61,090 bases of DNA from PALSA-1196 sp036833805 (GCA_036833805.1 DAITPA010000005.1:1-61090); one strand, 5' to 3'; numbered from the stretch's first letter, positions 1-9,075 are shown. A program made the numbers and translations. The notes: generated by a model from the sequence alone, not told the origin.

Positions 1-1
1 G

Positions 2-1957
2 GACGGCGCTCACCGTGAAGTGCCCTGCGAGTCCTGCCATGTGAATGCCGTGTTTAAGGGAACGCCGCGCGATTGCTCCGGCTGTCATTTCTCAGGCTCC
101 CGCATCGCGGCACTCGGCAAACCGGCGAACCATATTATGAGCTCGAATCGCTGCGATACCTGCCACACGACGTCTGCTTGGAATCCGGCACCAAACTTCG
201 ACCACTCCCAAGTACTTGGTAGTTGCTCAAGTTGTCACAACAATGTGCAGGCAACAGGCAAGCCAGCCAATCATGTCGTGACCAGCGAAGAGTGCAACGT
301 GTGCCATTCAACGGTGAGCTGGGTTGCAGCGCGCTTCGATCACGCCGGCATCACGAGTGGCTGCGCGACCTGTCACGGCACTGGACGCTCTTTTGCCAAC
401 ATCGTGCCGAAGGAGCCGCCGGGCAACCACATCCCGACTTCCGCGGCCTGCGAGACCTGTCACTCAAAGACCTCCTTCACTACATTTTCCGGCACAGCGA
501 TGAACCACACCGGCATCATCAGCAACTGTTCGAGCTGCCATGAGACGGGCATGAGCTGGNNNNNNNNNNNNNNNNNNNNNNNNNNNNNNNNNNNNNNNNN
601 NNNNNNNNNNNNNNNNNNNNNNNNNNNNNNNNNNNNNNNNNNNNNNNNNNNNNNNNNNNGCGCCGGACTCTCCTTCGCCAACATCGTGCCGAAGGAGCCG
701 CCGGGCAACCACATCCCGACCTCCGCGGCCTGCGAGACCTGCCACTCAAAGACGGCCTTCAGCAGCTTCTCCGGCACGGCGATGACCCACACCGGCATCA
801 TCAGCAACTGTTCGAGCTGCCATGAGACGGGCATGAGCTGGTTCGGCGTGACGATGGTGGATCGGCCCACCGCCGCCCAGGATCCCAATCATCCGAAGAC
901 CGGCGACTGCTCGGGCTGCCACACTTCTACGACCTCTTTTAGCGCAACCGTGACCAAGCCTGCAAACCACATCCCCACCACACAGGCGTGCTCGCTCTGC
1001 CATACGAACCCGGCCAATTACGCCGTCTACACGATGAACCATGTCGGCATCACGAGCGGCTGCGCCACCTGTCACGGCGCCGGACTCTCCTTCGCCAACA
1101 TCGTGCCGAAGGAGCCGCCGGGCAACCACATTCCCGTAAGCGGGATCGCCTGCGAAAGCTGCCATGCCACCACGAACTTCACAACCTTCGGCGGCACGAC
1201 GATGAACCATACCCCGGTAGCCGCGAAGGCCTGCGACTCCTGCCACGAGACGGGCATGAGCTGGTACGGCGTGACGATGGTTGATCGGCCGAAGGGACAT
1301 CACGCCGGGCAGGACTGCAAGGGCTGCCATAACACTACCAGCTTTAACGACGGGGGGAACGCGCAACCCGCAGCCGCAACGAAAGCGATGACTCGCGCTC
1401 TTCAAACACAGATGGTGAATCCCGGCAGCGCTGCAGCAATCAATACGATCGTCGCAGGCTCGAGCGCAGCGGCTCGAACCTTGCACTTCGATCATCTCCA
1501 AGCCGTCGGCGCGTGCGTGACCTGCCACAACGGCATCCAAGCGACGGGCAAAGGTCCAAGGCACATCCAAAGCGACAGCAATTGCGACAATTGCCATACG
1601 ACCATCGCGTGGACTCCCGCGCGCTTAGACCATCAGAGCATCGGCGCGTTGCGCACTTGTAAGAGCTGTCATAACGGCATCCAGGCGCCAGGGCAGCCGG
1701 CCAGACACGTCCAGACGGCGGCTCAATGCGGCGCCTGCCATTCGACCATCGCGTGGCTGCCGGCACGCTTTGATCACAGCGTTGCAATCGGCGCCTGCGC
1801 GAGCTGCCACAACGGGGTCAACGCGAGCGGCAAGCCGATCAATCACATCGTGACTTCCGCGGACTGCGGGGCGTGCCACGTTTCTTCGACCTGGTACCGC
1901 CCGCCAGCAGCGGCGGCGCCGGGCAAACCCAAGCCACCCGGTACCCGTATAAATTGA
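2..1957 (+). CDS. Multihaem c-type cytochrome, 5'-partial, interrupted by an assembly gap
   Basis: The reading frame is open from base 2; the first possible start (GTG at 20) falls directly before a CxxCH motif, so the true start is outside the window. I count 22 CxxCH haem-binding motifs in about 616 readable residues (CESCH, CSGCH, CDTCH, CSSCH, CNVCH and so on), which marks a periplasmic or exported multihaem cytochrome. Additional His residues in recurring NHIPT and MNHxGI contexts are likely distal ligands. The central part is a tandem repeat with the phrases GLSFANIVPKEPPGNHIP and CHETGMSW; the C-terminal third has a different repeat (CHNGxxA.GKPxxH). No membrane segment is visible in the visible part. 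A role in electron transfer across or outside the envelope is inferred from haem number alone. No cytochrome-maturation or porin partner is adjacent. Confidence 0.85.
   Translation, partial: DGAHREVPCESCHVNAVFKGTPRDCSGCHFSGSRIAALGKPANHIMSSNRCDTCHTTSAWNPAPNFDHSQVLGSCSSCHNNVQATGKPANHVVTSEECNVCHSTVSWVAARFDHAGITSGCATCHGTGRSFANIVPKEPPGNHIPTSAACETCHSKTSFTTFSGTAMNHTGIISNCSSCHETGMSWXXXXXXXXXXXXXXXXXXXXXXXXXXXXXXXXXXAGLSFANIVPKEPPGNHIPTSAACETCHSKTAFSSFSGTAMTHTGIISNCSSCHETGMSWFGVTMVDRPTAAQDPNHPKTGDCSGCHTSTTSFSATVTKPANHIPTTQACSLCHTNPANYAVYTMNHVGITSGCATCHGAGLSFANIVPKEPPGNHIPVSGIACESCHATTNFTTFGGTTMNHTPVAAKACDSCHETGMSWYGVTMVDRPKGHHAGQDCKGCHNTTSFNDGGNAQPAAATKAMTRALQTQMVNPGSAAAINTIVAGSSAAARTLHFDHLQAVGACVTCHNGIQATGKGPRHIQSDSNCDNCHTTIAWTPARLDHQSIGALRTCKSCHNGIQAPGQPARHVQTAAQCGACHSTIAWLPARFDHSVAIGACASCHNGVNASGKPINHIVTSADCGACHVSSTWYRPPAAAAPGKPKPPGTRIN
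560..659. other. Assembly gap of exactly 100 N inside the cytochrome repeats
   Basis: One hundred Ns interrupt the repeat region. The left flank ends in the CHETGMSW phrase and the right flank begins in the AGLSFANIV phrase. In the next intact copy about 79 residues (about 237 bases, including three CxxCH motifs) separate these phrases. The 100-base length is therefore most likely a placeholder and the true haem number is unknown. Confidence 0.95.
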
Positions 1958-2185
1958 ATAACTTAAACGCCCCATTCGAAGTCGCCCACCATCAACGAGC
2001 GGCGCTAGCAGTCCATATCTCAGACAGACGAATCGCAGCGCATTTTCGATTACTCTAGGTATCGACAGCCTGTGGAAGCCGCCGTGAGCTGGCCGGCTAC
2101 GAAGATGTCGCAGATGGTAATGCCGCCCGACTGAATGGCGCGCTTGAGCGGGCCATGCGCCGCACTCTCGCTCCATGACGCACAA

Positions 2186-3235
2186 CTACATAAGCGAGTT
2201 TACGCGCTTGGCGAGCGCGATTGCTTGCGCATTCGCCCGCGACAGTTCGGGTACCGCACGCCGCTCAAGAAACTCTGCAAGCGGCGCAAGCTCGGCATAG
2301 AGCGCGCAAGCTTCGCGCAGATAGTCGAGCGTGCGCGGCAGATCAAGCAGGTAGCCGGGCTTGCCGTCGCGATGCCAGAGGCGCGAAAATATGCCGAGCA
2401 CCTTCAAATGCCGCTGCACGCCGATGAGATCAAAGTCGCGCAGGAATTGTCGCGGGGAAGCGAGGCCGACCCCCCGAGCTGCGAGCATCGAGCGATAGCC
2501 TGCGACCCAGCCTGCGACGCGCGCACGCGGCCAAGCGATGTAGCAGTCCTTCAAGAGCGATACCAGGTCATAACCGATCGGACCGTGCAGTGCGTCCTGA
2601 AAATCGATGACGCCCGGATTTCGCTGCCCAACCACCATGAGGTTGCGCGAGTGATAGTCACGATGGACGAACACCTGCGGCTGAGCAAGAGCTGCGCTGA
2701 TCAGAAATTCGAAGGCGCTGCCCAATACCTCTTCCTCGGATGCGGTTGGCTCGAATCCCAAATGCCGGCGACAAAACCATTCCGGCATCAACGCAAGCTC
2801 GCGTGCGAGTGCCTCGCGGTCATAGGGAGGAAGCTTCTTCGCTGCCGCGCCGCCGCGCATCTGGATGTCGGCGAGCACACGCAAGGCATCCGCATACAGC
2901 GCGTCGGGGTCAGCGTCCGCCTCGAGCTCTTGCAGATACGGCCGCGTGCCCAAATCCTCGAGCAACACGAAGCCGCGCGCCACATCGCTTTCGTGAACGT
3001 GCGGCACGTGAGCGCCGAGCGACTCCAGGAGCGCGCCGACTTCAAGATAAGGGCGCACGTCCTCCTTGCCGGGCGGTGCATCCATGACGACGTACGAGGC
3101 GCCCGCGGTGAATACACGGAAATAGCGGCGGAAGCTCGCATCGCTTGATGCAGGCTCGAGTCGCTCATGAGAAATTCCAAGATCGTCTCTCAGCCAGGCG
3201 CGGAGGAGCGCGAGACGGGCGTCGGTTTCGTGCAT
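2186..3235 (-). CDS. amgK: Aminoglycoside-phosphotransferase-fold sugar kinase, AmgK-like
   Basis: A 349-residue protein of the APH kinase family. The catalytic loop HRDYHSRNL (residues 191-199) has the Asp and Asn of the kinase fold, followed by the metal-binding DFQD (211-214). AmgK phosphorylates N-acetylmuramate and N-acetylglucosamine at the anomeric carbon in the peptidoglycan recycling route that feeds UDP-MurNAc. The assignment rests on the family and on its place divergent from lptD, as in pseudomonads. The usual partner murU (nucleotidyltransferase) should follow on the minus strand but is absent: 1958-2185 holds no supported gene. The start ATG at 3235 is only 24 bases from that of lptD. 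Another APH-family substrate cannot be excluded. Confidence 0.8.
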   Translation of the reverse strand: MHETDARLALLRAWLRDDLGISHERLEPASSDASFRRYFRVFTAGASYVVMDAPPGKEDVRPYLEVGALLESLGAHVPHVHESDVARGFVLLEDLGTRPYLQELEADADPDALYADALRVLADIQMRGGAAAKKLPPYDREALARELALMPEWFCRRHLGFEPTASEEEVLGSAFEFLISAALAQPQVFVHRDYHSRNLMVVGQRNPGVIDFQDALHGPIGYDLVSLLKDCYIAWPRARVAGWVAGYRSMLAARGVGLASPRQFLRDFDLIGVQRHLKVLGIFSRLWHRDGKPGYLLDLPRTLDYLREACALYAELAPLAEFLERRAVPELSRANAQAIALAKRVNSLM

Positions 3236-3239
3236 GAGG

Positions 3240-3251
3240 CGATTATAATCG
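3240..3251. promoter_or_regulatory. Palindromic -10 element shared by divergent amgK and lptD
   Basis: CGATTATAATCG is a perfect palindrome containing TATAAT on both strands (3244-3249 plus; 3247-3242 minus). Counting 6-8 bases downstream, transcripts would begin near 3256 for lptD (ATG 3260) and near 3235 for amgK (ATG 3235), so both would be leaderless or almost so. No good -35 hexamer is visible on either side. This is an inference from the sequence. Confidence 0.4.
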
Positions 3252-3259
3252 CGGCACTC

Positions 3260-5500
3260 ATGCTGCGTTCGGGCTCATCGTCGTGCCGGTACTGGGCCCT
3301 CTGGATTACGGGCCTAGCGCTGGGCGTGGTCGCGCGCGCCGGCGCCGATGAGAAACTGATCTGCCCGACGGCGGCGCCGACCCTCACGCACGCTACAACG
3401 GCAACAGCCATTGCCGGCGCGGCGCGCATCGACCCGCACGCGCCCATCGATATCACCAGCGACGAGGCGGTGCTGGGCGTGGGTGGCGATGCGGAATTAA
3501 AGGGAAACGTGCACGTGCTGCAGGGGGAGCGCGATCTGCACGCAAGCCACGCGCACTACGACCCTAAGCGCAGCGCGTTCGAACTACAGGGCGGAGTCGA
3601 GTACAGCGATGCGCTGGTGCACGTCACAGGCGTCGGTGGCAACTACGCGCAAAATGAAGGCGCGGACTTTACCGCCGCAGAGTTTGAACTGCGACAGCGT
3701 TCTGCGCGCGGCGCAGCCGACGTGATGCATTTGACTCCCGACGGCAAAATTCGCCTCGAGCATGTGCGTTTCACCACCTGTCCGAAAGAGGATCCGGCGT
3801 GGCAGCTGCGTGCGAATGCGATCACGCTCGACACACATAGCCGTATCGGCACCGCGCGTGATGCCAAGATCAACTTCAAGGGCGTGCCGATCTTGTATCT
3901 CCCCTGGGTCTCGTTTCCTCTCAGCAACGATAGGAAGAGCGGCTTTCTGTTCCCGACGCTCGGCAATTCGACCACCAGCGGCCTGCAGCTCGCCGTGCCC
4001 TACTACTGGAACATCGCGCCCAATGTCGACGCGACCCTCGAGCCCATGGAGTATCAGAAACGCGGCATCGATTTTGGCGGCGAGCTGCGTTATCTCACGG
4101 GCAACCAGCACGGTGACTTCGCCTTCAACTTTCTGCCCAACGACACTCTCGCAAACGAAAATCGCAGCCATGTCAAGCTGCAGCACGTAGCGGAGCTGCC
4201 CGACGACTTCCGTCTCACGATCAACGCAGAGAATGTGAGCGATCCGCAGTACTTCGAAGACTTCTCACAAGGCGCGGCCGCCACCAGCACCGCGTTCCTC
4301 GAGCGCACGGCGCGCGTCAGCTATCGTGACGAGAACTGGCGCATCTCCGGAGAACTGCAGCAATTCCAGACCATCGATGAGTCCTTGGCGCCAATTGATC
4401 GGCCCTACGCGCACGTGCCGCGCATCGTCGCCGACGGCAACTTCGCTTATGGATCGGCCGAGCAGCTGCGCTACGGTTTTGACTCCGAGCTTGTGGACTT
4501 CACGCGCTCGGTCGGCGTGAAGGGTTGGCGCTTTGATCTCTTGCCGGCCGCATCGCTTGATTTCAGCGCGCCGGGGTTCTTCGTGCGCCCCGGCATCGCC
4601 TGGCGTTTCACTCAATACGAGCTCACCGATACGGAGCCGGGACAGGAGCGCGCGCCATCGCGCGCTCTGCCGACCGCAAAGTTCGACACGGGGCTTCTCT
4701 TTGAGCGCGAAGCGGGCGCCACGGGTTCGCGTCTCCTTACGCTCGAACCGCGCATCCTGTATGTGTACACGCCGTATCGCCAGCAGGAGCAGTTGCCGCT
4801 CTTTGACACCGCGCTTCCGGACTTGAATCTCGTGGAGCTGTTTCGCACCAATCGCTACGTCGGCGCGGATCGCGTCGGCGATGCGGACCAGGTGAGCGTC
4901 GGCGCCACGAGCCGACTGCTCGACGCCAAAGACGGCACCCAGTTCCTCGCCGCGACCCTGGGCCAGATCTATTACTTCAAGGCGCCGCGGGTCGTATTGC
5001 CGAATGAGCTGCCGGAGACCGGCAGCTCGAATATGGTCGCGCAGTTGGCGCTCACTGCCTACAAACACTGGAGCGCGAACCTTGACCTTGAATGGAATCC
5101 GCGGTCTTTTCAAGGCGAGCGCACCGAGGTCAGTGTGCAGTACCATCCTGCGCCCGAGGAGGTCCTCAACTTCACCTATCGCCTGCAGCGCGACCGGCTG
5201 AAACAGCTCGAAACCTCCGGCACGTGGCCGATTGGTAGACAATGGAACCTCTATGGCCGCATCGTGTACTCATTGCTCGACAATAGAGCGCTCGACCGCT
5301 TTGCCGGGTTCGAGTACGGCGCCTGCTGCTGGCGCCTGCGGCTCGTCGGCCGCCGCTTTCTGAGCACGCGCACCGGGCAGCAGGACACGGGCGTCTTTGT
5401 GCAGCTGGAACTCGCAGGTCTTGCCAGTGTCGGATCTGCGGCGGATGCTCTCTTGACCGAGGCCATTCCCGGTTATAAGCCTTCGCAGGTAATACATTGA
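3260..5500 (+). CDS. lptD: LPS-assembly outer-membrane protein LptD
   Basis: A 746-residue protein that with LptE inserts lipopolysaccharide into the outer leaflet of the outer membrane. A signal peptide is followed by the LptA-like periplasmic domain (about 50-180) and the beta-barrel (about 200-746). The four cysteines that form the interdomain disulfides in the E. coli protein have counterparts here: C35, C174 and the adjacent pair C689-C690. ATG 3260 was chosen because it opens directly on the signal peptide; a longer reading from 3167 would overlap amgK. It is the first gene of the lptD-surA-pdxA-rsmA run; surA follows after 20 bases. It lacks a recognisable Shine-Dalgarno sequence, which fits the nearly leaderless promoter noted upstream. 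Confidence 0.95.
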   Translation: MLRSGSSSCRYWALWITGLALGVVARAGADEKLICPTAAPTLTHATTATAIAGAARIDPHAPIDITSDEAVLGVGGDAELKGNVHVLQGERDLHASHAHYDPKRSAFELQGGVEYSDALVHVTGVGGNYAQNEGADFTAAEFELRQRSARGAADVMHLTPDGKIRLEHVRFTTCPKEDPAWQLRANAITLDTHSRIGTARDAKINFKGVPILYLPWVSFPLSNDRKSGFLFPTLGNSTTSGLQLAVPYYWNIAPNVDATLEPMEYQKRGIDFGGELRYLTGNQHGDFAFNFLPNDTLANENRSHVKLQHVAELPDDFRLTINAENVSDPQYFEDFSQGAAATSTAFLERTARVSYRDENWRISGELQQFQTIDESLAPIDRPYAHVPRIVADGNFAYGSAEQLRYGFDSELVDFTRSVGVKGWRFDLLPAASLDFSAPGFFVRPGIAWRFTQYELTDTEPGQERAPSRALPTAKFDTGLLFEREAGATGSRLLTLEPRILYVYTPYRQQEQLPLFDTALPDLNLVELFRTNRYVGADRVGDADQVSVGATSRLLDAKDGTQFLAATLGQIYYFKAPRVVLPNELPETGSSNMVAQLALTAYKHWSANLDLEWNPRSFQGERTEVSVQYHPAPEEVLNFTYRLQRDRLKQLETSGTWPIGRQWNLYGRIVYSLLDNRALDRFAGFEYGACCWRLRLVGRRFLSTRTGQQDTGVFVQLELAGLASVGSAADALLTEAIPGYKPSQVIH

Positions 5501-5520
5501 AATGTAAGGAATTTATTGCC

Positions 5521-6822
5521 ATGCAGCGCATTCTCGCCACACTCGCGGCCGCATTCCTGGTGCAGGGCTTGGCCCTTGCCCAGACCCGCGAGCTCGCTAC
5601 CAAAGGCGTCACGCTCGATCGCGTGGCGGCGGTGGTGAATGACGGCGTGGTGCTCTCGAGTGAGCTCGATGAGCAGATCGCGGCGATCTCGGAGCGCCTG
5701 CGGACCCAAAAGCTCGAGTTGCCACCGCAAAACGTGCTGCGCCAGCAGGTACTCGAGCGGCTGGTGCTGGAACAGATCGAGCTGCAGCGGGCGGACAAGG
5801 CGGGGATGAAGATTCCCGACGAGGCCTTGAATAACGCATTGCAGGAAGTCGCGCAGCAAAACCATATCGTGCTTTCGAAACTGCCCGAGGCGCTTGCCGC
5901 GCAAGGGATCGACTATCCCTCTTACCGTATCAGCATGAGAAAGGAGCTCACGCTGAGCCTACTCAGGCAGCGCGACGTCCTGCAGCGCATCAGTATTACG
6001 CCGCGCGAGATCGATCAATACCTTGAGAAGCAGAAGATCGCGCCCTCGGAGGCCAACGAGTACAACGTCTCGCACATCCTCATTGCCGTACCGCAGGCTG
6101 CAACGCCGAACGAACTCGACGCCGCGGCCAAGCACGCGGACGAAGTGTTCCAGCGCGCCAAGGGCGGTGAAGACTTCGCCAAGCTTGCGGTCGCCTACTC
6201 CAACAGCCAGGACGCCTTGGACGGCGGTGCCCTCAACTGGAGGAAAGGTACCGAGCTTCCGACCTTCCTTACGGACGTCGTCATGAAACTGAAGCCGGGC
6301 GAAGTGGCCGAGCCGCTGCGCACGCCGACGGGTTTTCATATCGTCAAACTGAACGAGATGCGCGGCGGCAACCAGCAGGTGCTGGTCAATCAAATTCACG
6401 TGCGGCATATATTGATGAAGACCAATGAACTCGCCGATGACGCAACCGTGCGCCAGAAGCTCACCGATCTGCGCGCCCGCGTGCTGAAGGGCGAGGACTT
6501 CGCGGGTCTCGCCAAGACGACTTCTGAGGATCCCGGCTCCGCCGCCGATGGCGGGGATCTTGGCTGGACCGGCCCCGGCAGCTACGTTCCCGAATTCGAG
6601 CAGACCGTGGCGGGACTCAAGGAAAAGGAAATCAGCGAGCCCATCAAGACACAGTTCGGCTGGCACATCGTGCAGCTTCTGGGTAGGCGCGAGTTCGACA
6701 ACACTGACGAGTTGAAGCGCAAGCACGCGGTTGACGAAATTCGCGCCAGCAAGGCGGACGAAGAAACTGAGCTGTGGCTGCGCCGTCTGCGCGATGAAGC
6801 CTACGTCGAATACCGCATCTGA
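5521..6822 (+). CDS. surA: Periplasmic chaperone and peptidyl-prolyl isomerase SurA
   Basis: A 433-residue protein that escorts unfolded outer-membrane proteins, LptD among its clients, through the periplasm. A signal peptide (MQRILATLAAAFL..., cleavage near ALAQ) precedes the SurA N-domain and two parvulin domains (about 180-280 and 290-390), each with the HILI/HILM plus later GWHIV or GFHIV signature. ATG 5521 has an AAGGA element about 9 bases upstream; a TTG at 5497 overlaps the end of lptD and is less likely. The length matches E. coli SurA (428). The 3' end overlaps pdxA by 29 bases, suggesting coupled translation. Confidence 0.95.
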   Translation: MQRILATLAAAFLVQGLALAQTRELATKGVTLDRVAAVVNDGVVLSSELDEQIAAISERLRTQKLELPPQNVLRQQVLERLVLEQIELQRADKAGMKIPDEALNNALQEVAQQNHIVLSKLPEALAAQGIDYPSYRISMRKELTLSLLRQRDVLQRISITPREIDQYLEKQKIAPSEANEYNVSHILIAVPQAATPNELDAAAKHADEVFQRAKGGEDFAKLAVAYSNSQDALDGGALNWRKGTELPTFLTDVVMKLKPGEVAEPLRTPTGFHIVKLNEMRGGNQQVLVNQIHVRHILMKTNELADDATVRQKLTDLRARVLKGEDFAGLAKTTSEDPGSAADGGDLGWTGPGSYVPEFEQTVAGLKEKEISEPIKTQFGWHIVQLLGRREFDNTDELKRKHAVDEIRASKADEETELWLRRLRDEAYVEYRI

Positions 6823-7792
6823 CCTACCGCGAATCGCGCTCACATGCGGTGAACCCGCCGGCATTGGACCAGAGCTTTGTCTGGCGATTGCACGCGAGGA
6901 GTTCTCCTGTGACCTTGTGTGTCTGGCGGATCGTGAGCTGCTTGAGGAACGCGCGCGCGCCGTAGGCTCAGGAATAACGCTGCGCGCGTATCACCCCGGC
7001 ACACGCCGGCCGCACACGCCGGGCACCCTCGCCGTCTATCACCACGCGCTTGCGACGCCGAGCGTTGCCGGCGCGCTCGATGTCCGAAATGCAGGCTTTG
7101 TGCTGCAGATCCTCGACCGCGCCATCGACGGCGCGCTCGCGCATGAATTCGATGCCATCGTCACCGCGCCCGTTCATAAGGGCCTCATCAATGACGCCGG
7201 CACCCCCTTCACAGGGCACACCGAGTACCTGGCACGGCGCACGCACGCGCCACGGGCGGTGATGATGCTGACGACTGGCACGCTGCGTGTCGCGCTTGTG
7301 ACCACGCACTTGCCGCTCAAGGATGTGAGCGCCGCCATCACCATTGAAAGCCTGTGCGAGGTCCTTGAGATTCTGCACCGTGATCTCAGCGAGCGCTGGG
7401 GCCTCGCCGCGCCGCGCATCGCCGTTTGCGGCTTAAATCCCCACGCAGGCGAAGGCGGTCATTTGGGAGATGAGGAAATACGTGTGATTGCCCCGGCGAT
7501 CGCGCGTGCGCGCGCGCGTGGCATTCAGGCCATCGGTCCGCTGCCGACGGATACGGTTTTCGTCCCGCAGATCCTTGCTCAGTACGATGCGGTGCTGACG
7601 ATGTACCACGATCAGGGACTGCCCGTGGTCAAACACTCGAGTTTCGAAAGCGCCGTCAATGTGACGCTGGGACTGCCCATCGTGCGCACTTCCGTCGACC
7701 ACGGCACCGCGCTCGAACTGGCCGGTACGGGACGCGCGGATCACGGCAGTTTCAGCGCCGCCGTGCATCTGGCGCTCGCCCTTTGCGCCTAG
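6794..7792 (+). CDS. pdxA: 4-hydroxythreonine-4-phosphate dehydrogenase PdxA
   Basis: A 332-residue enzyme of pyridoxal 5'-phosphate synthesis. It oxidises 4-phosphohydroxy-L-threonine with NAD(P), giving a product that decarboxylates and is condensed with deoxyxylulose phosphate by PdxJ. The N-terminal TCGEPAGIGPEL, the metal-site region FTGHTEYLA, the GLNPHAGEGGHLG loop and the C-terminal TMYHDQGLPVVK and SVDHGTALELAG stretches are diagnostic. ATG 6794 lies inside the end of surA; the longer frame from 6731 would overlap surA even further. Only one base separates its stop from the GTG alternative start of rsmA. Confidence 0.95.
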   Translation: MKPTSNTASDLPRIALTCGEPAGIGPELCLAIAREEFSCDLVCLADRELLEERARAVGSGITLRAYHPGTRRPHTPGTLAVYHHALATPSVAGALDVRNAGFVLQILDRAIDGALAHEFDAIVTAPVHKGLINDAGTPFTGHTEYLARRTHAPRAVMMLTTGTLRVALVTTHLPLKDVSAAITIESLCEVLEILHRDLSERWGLAAPRIAVCGLNPHAGEGGHLGDEEIRVIAPAIARARARGIQAIGPLPTDTVFVPQILAQYDAVLTMYHDQGLPVVKHSSFESAVNVTLGLPIVRTSVDHGTALELAGTGRADHGSFSAAVHLALALCA

Positions 7793-7811
7793 CGTGATCA
7801 ACGCAACCGCC

Positions 7812-8594
7812 ATGCGGCCAAGAAAGCGCTTCGGACAGCATTTCCTGCACGATCCGGCGATCATCCGCCGCATCGCGCAGGCGGTCGCGCCGCGCGCCGA
7901 CGGCCACCTGGTTGAAATCGGTCCGGGACGCGGCGCGCTCACACAGCTTCTGTTTGCGGCGCGCGGCGCGCTCGATGTTATCGAGATCGATCGGGATCTT
8001 GCCGCACTGCTGCGCGACAAGTTCAAGCACGAAGTGAACTTCGTGCTGCACGAGGCCGATGCGCTCGAGTTCGACTTCACGAAGCTTGCGTGCGAGCGCG
8101 GTGCGCGGCTGCGCATCGTCGGCAATCTGCCCTACAATATTTCGACGCCGCTGCTCTTTCACCTGCTCGCAAGCGCAGCCGTGATCGAGGACATGCATGT
8201 CATGCTCCAGCGCGAAGTCGTCGATCGGCTGGTCGCCCAACCCGGCGGCGGCGATTACGGCCGCCTGACGGTCATGCTCGCGCCCTGGGTGCACATCGAG
8301 CGGCTGTTCGACATCGGACCGGGAGCGTTTCAGCCGGCGCCGCGCGTGTGGTCCGCGATGGTGCGACTGACGGTCAGACCTACGCCGGCGTTTGTCGTAA
8401 GTCCGCACTATGCAGCCGTCGTCGCGGCGGCCTTCGGCCAGCGCCGAAAGACATTAAGGAACGCTCTAAAAGGGGTCGTGAGCTCCGCCCACATCGATGC
8501 CTGCAAGCTTGACGGCGGGGCGCGCGCGGAGACGCTCGCACCTGAGGCCTTCAACATATTGGCGCAGACCCTCGATACGTGCGCGAAATCCTAA
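7812..8594 (+). CDS. rsmA: 16S rRNA (adenine1518/1519-N6) dimethyltransferase RsmA (KsgA)
   Basis: A 260-residue SAM-dependent methyltransferase that dimethylates two adjacent adenines in the 3'-terminal hairpin loop of 16S rRNA during late 30S assembly. It opens with KRFGQHFLHD, has the SAM motif LVEIGPGRGALT (about residues 33-44) and the catalytic NLPYNIS motif typical of adenine-N6 methyltransferases. ATG 7812 is chosen; an in-frame GTG at 7794 would add six residues. Neither has a clear ribosome-binding site, consistent with coupling to pdxA. Confidence 0.95.
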   Translation: MRPRKRFGQHFLHDPAIIRRIAQAVAPRADGHLVEIGPGRGALTQLLFAARGALDVIEIDRDLAALLRDKFKHEVNFVLHEADALEFDFTKLACERGARLRIVGNLPYNISTPLLFHLLASAAVIEDMHVMLQREVVDRLVAQPGGGDYGRLTVMLAPWVHIERLFDIGPGAFQPAPRVWSAMVRLTVRPTPAFVVSPHYAAVVAAAFGQRRKTLRNALKGVVSSAHIDACKLDGGARAETLAPEAFNILAQTLDTCAKS

Positions 8595-8631
8595 GCTGAT
8601 GTAGGCTTCACGTCGGCCCAGCGAGTTGTCT

Positions 8632-9075
8632 ATGTCGGTCTATCGTCGCATTCTCGTCATCGTCGATCTCACCGACGACAGCTTGCCGATCGGTCGGCGC
8701 GCGCAGGCCATCGCGGCGAGCCTCTCAGCCGAAGTCGAATTCCTGCACGTGGTTGAGCTCATCCCGCCGGAGCCCGTTGGCGAGACGCTCATGCCCACTG
8801 TGCAGATAGAGAATCAGTTGGTCGAACGAGCCCGCAGGGGCCTGGCTGCGCTGGCCGCCGAACTTAAATTGCCCGATGCGCACTGTCACGTTGAAGTTGG
8901 AATTGTAAAGTCCGACATTGTCAGAATTGCACGCGAGCGCAACATCGATCTCATCGTACTTGGCAGCCGCGAGCGCCACGGACTGTCGATTCTCGTCAAT
9001 TTTACCGAGGATACGGTCCTGCACGCCGCGCCTTGTGATGTACTGGCTGTACGTGTCGGCAGCCCCGGGAAGTAA
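8632..9075 (+). CDS. Universal stress protein (UspA family)
   Basis: A 147-residue single-domain Usp protein. It begins with the YRRILVIVDLTDDS strand-loop typical of the family and ends with the DLIVLGSRERHGLSI.. stretch of the nucleotide-binding fold (a G-x2-G-x9-G type loop). A cytoplasmic stress role is known for the family; the specific function is unknown. ATG 8632 is preferred over an in-frame TTG at 8626. It lies between rsmA and apaG, which are adjacent in E. coli, so it appears to be an insertion into a conserved order. Its stop at 9075 is one base before the apaG start. Confidence 0.9.
   Translation: MSVYRRILVIVDLTDDSLPIGRRAQAIAASLSAEVEFLHVVELIPPEPVGETLMPTVQIENQLVERARRGLAALAAELKLPDAHCHVEVGIVKSDIVRIARERNIDLIVLGSRERHGLSILVNFTEDTVLHAAPCDVLAVRVGSPGK

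Noticed and set aside
746..1597. 283-codon minus-strand open frame across the cytochrome repeats
   Set aside because: It is the shadow of a repetitive CxxCH gene.
2058..2190. Minus-strand frame reading GPLKRAIQSGGITICDIF and on to a stop near 2058
   Set aside because: It looks protein-like but has no start codon of its own, overlaps the end of amgK and is short; a gene is not supported.
2135..3148. Long plus-strand open frame of 337 codons opposite amgK
   Set aside because: It is the antisense shadow of amgK, which has kinase motifs; the shadow has no family resemblance and arises from high GC.
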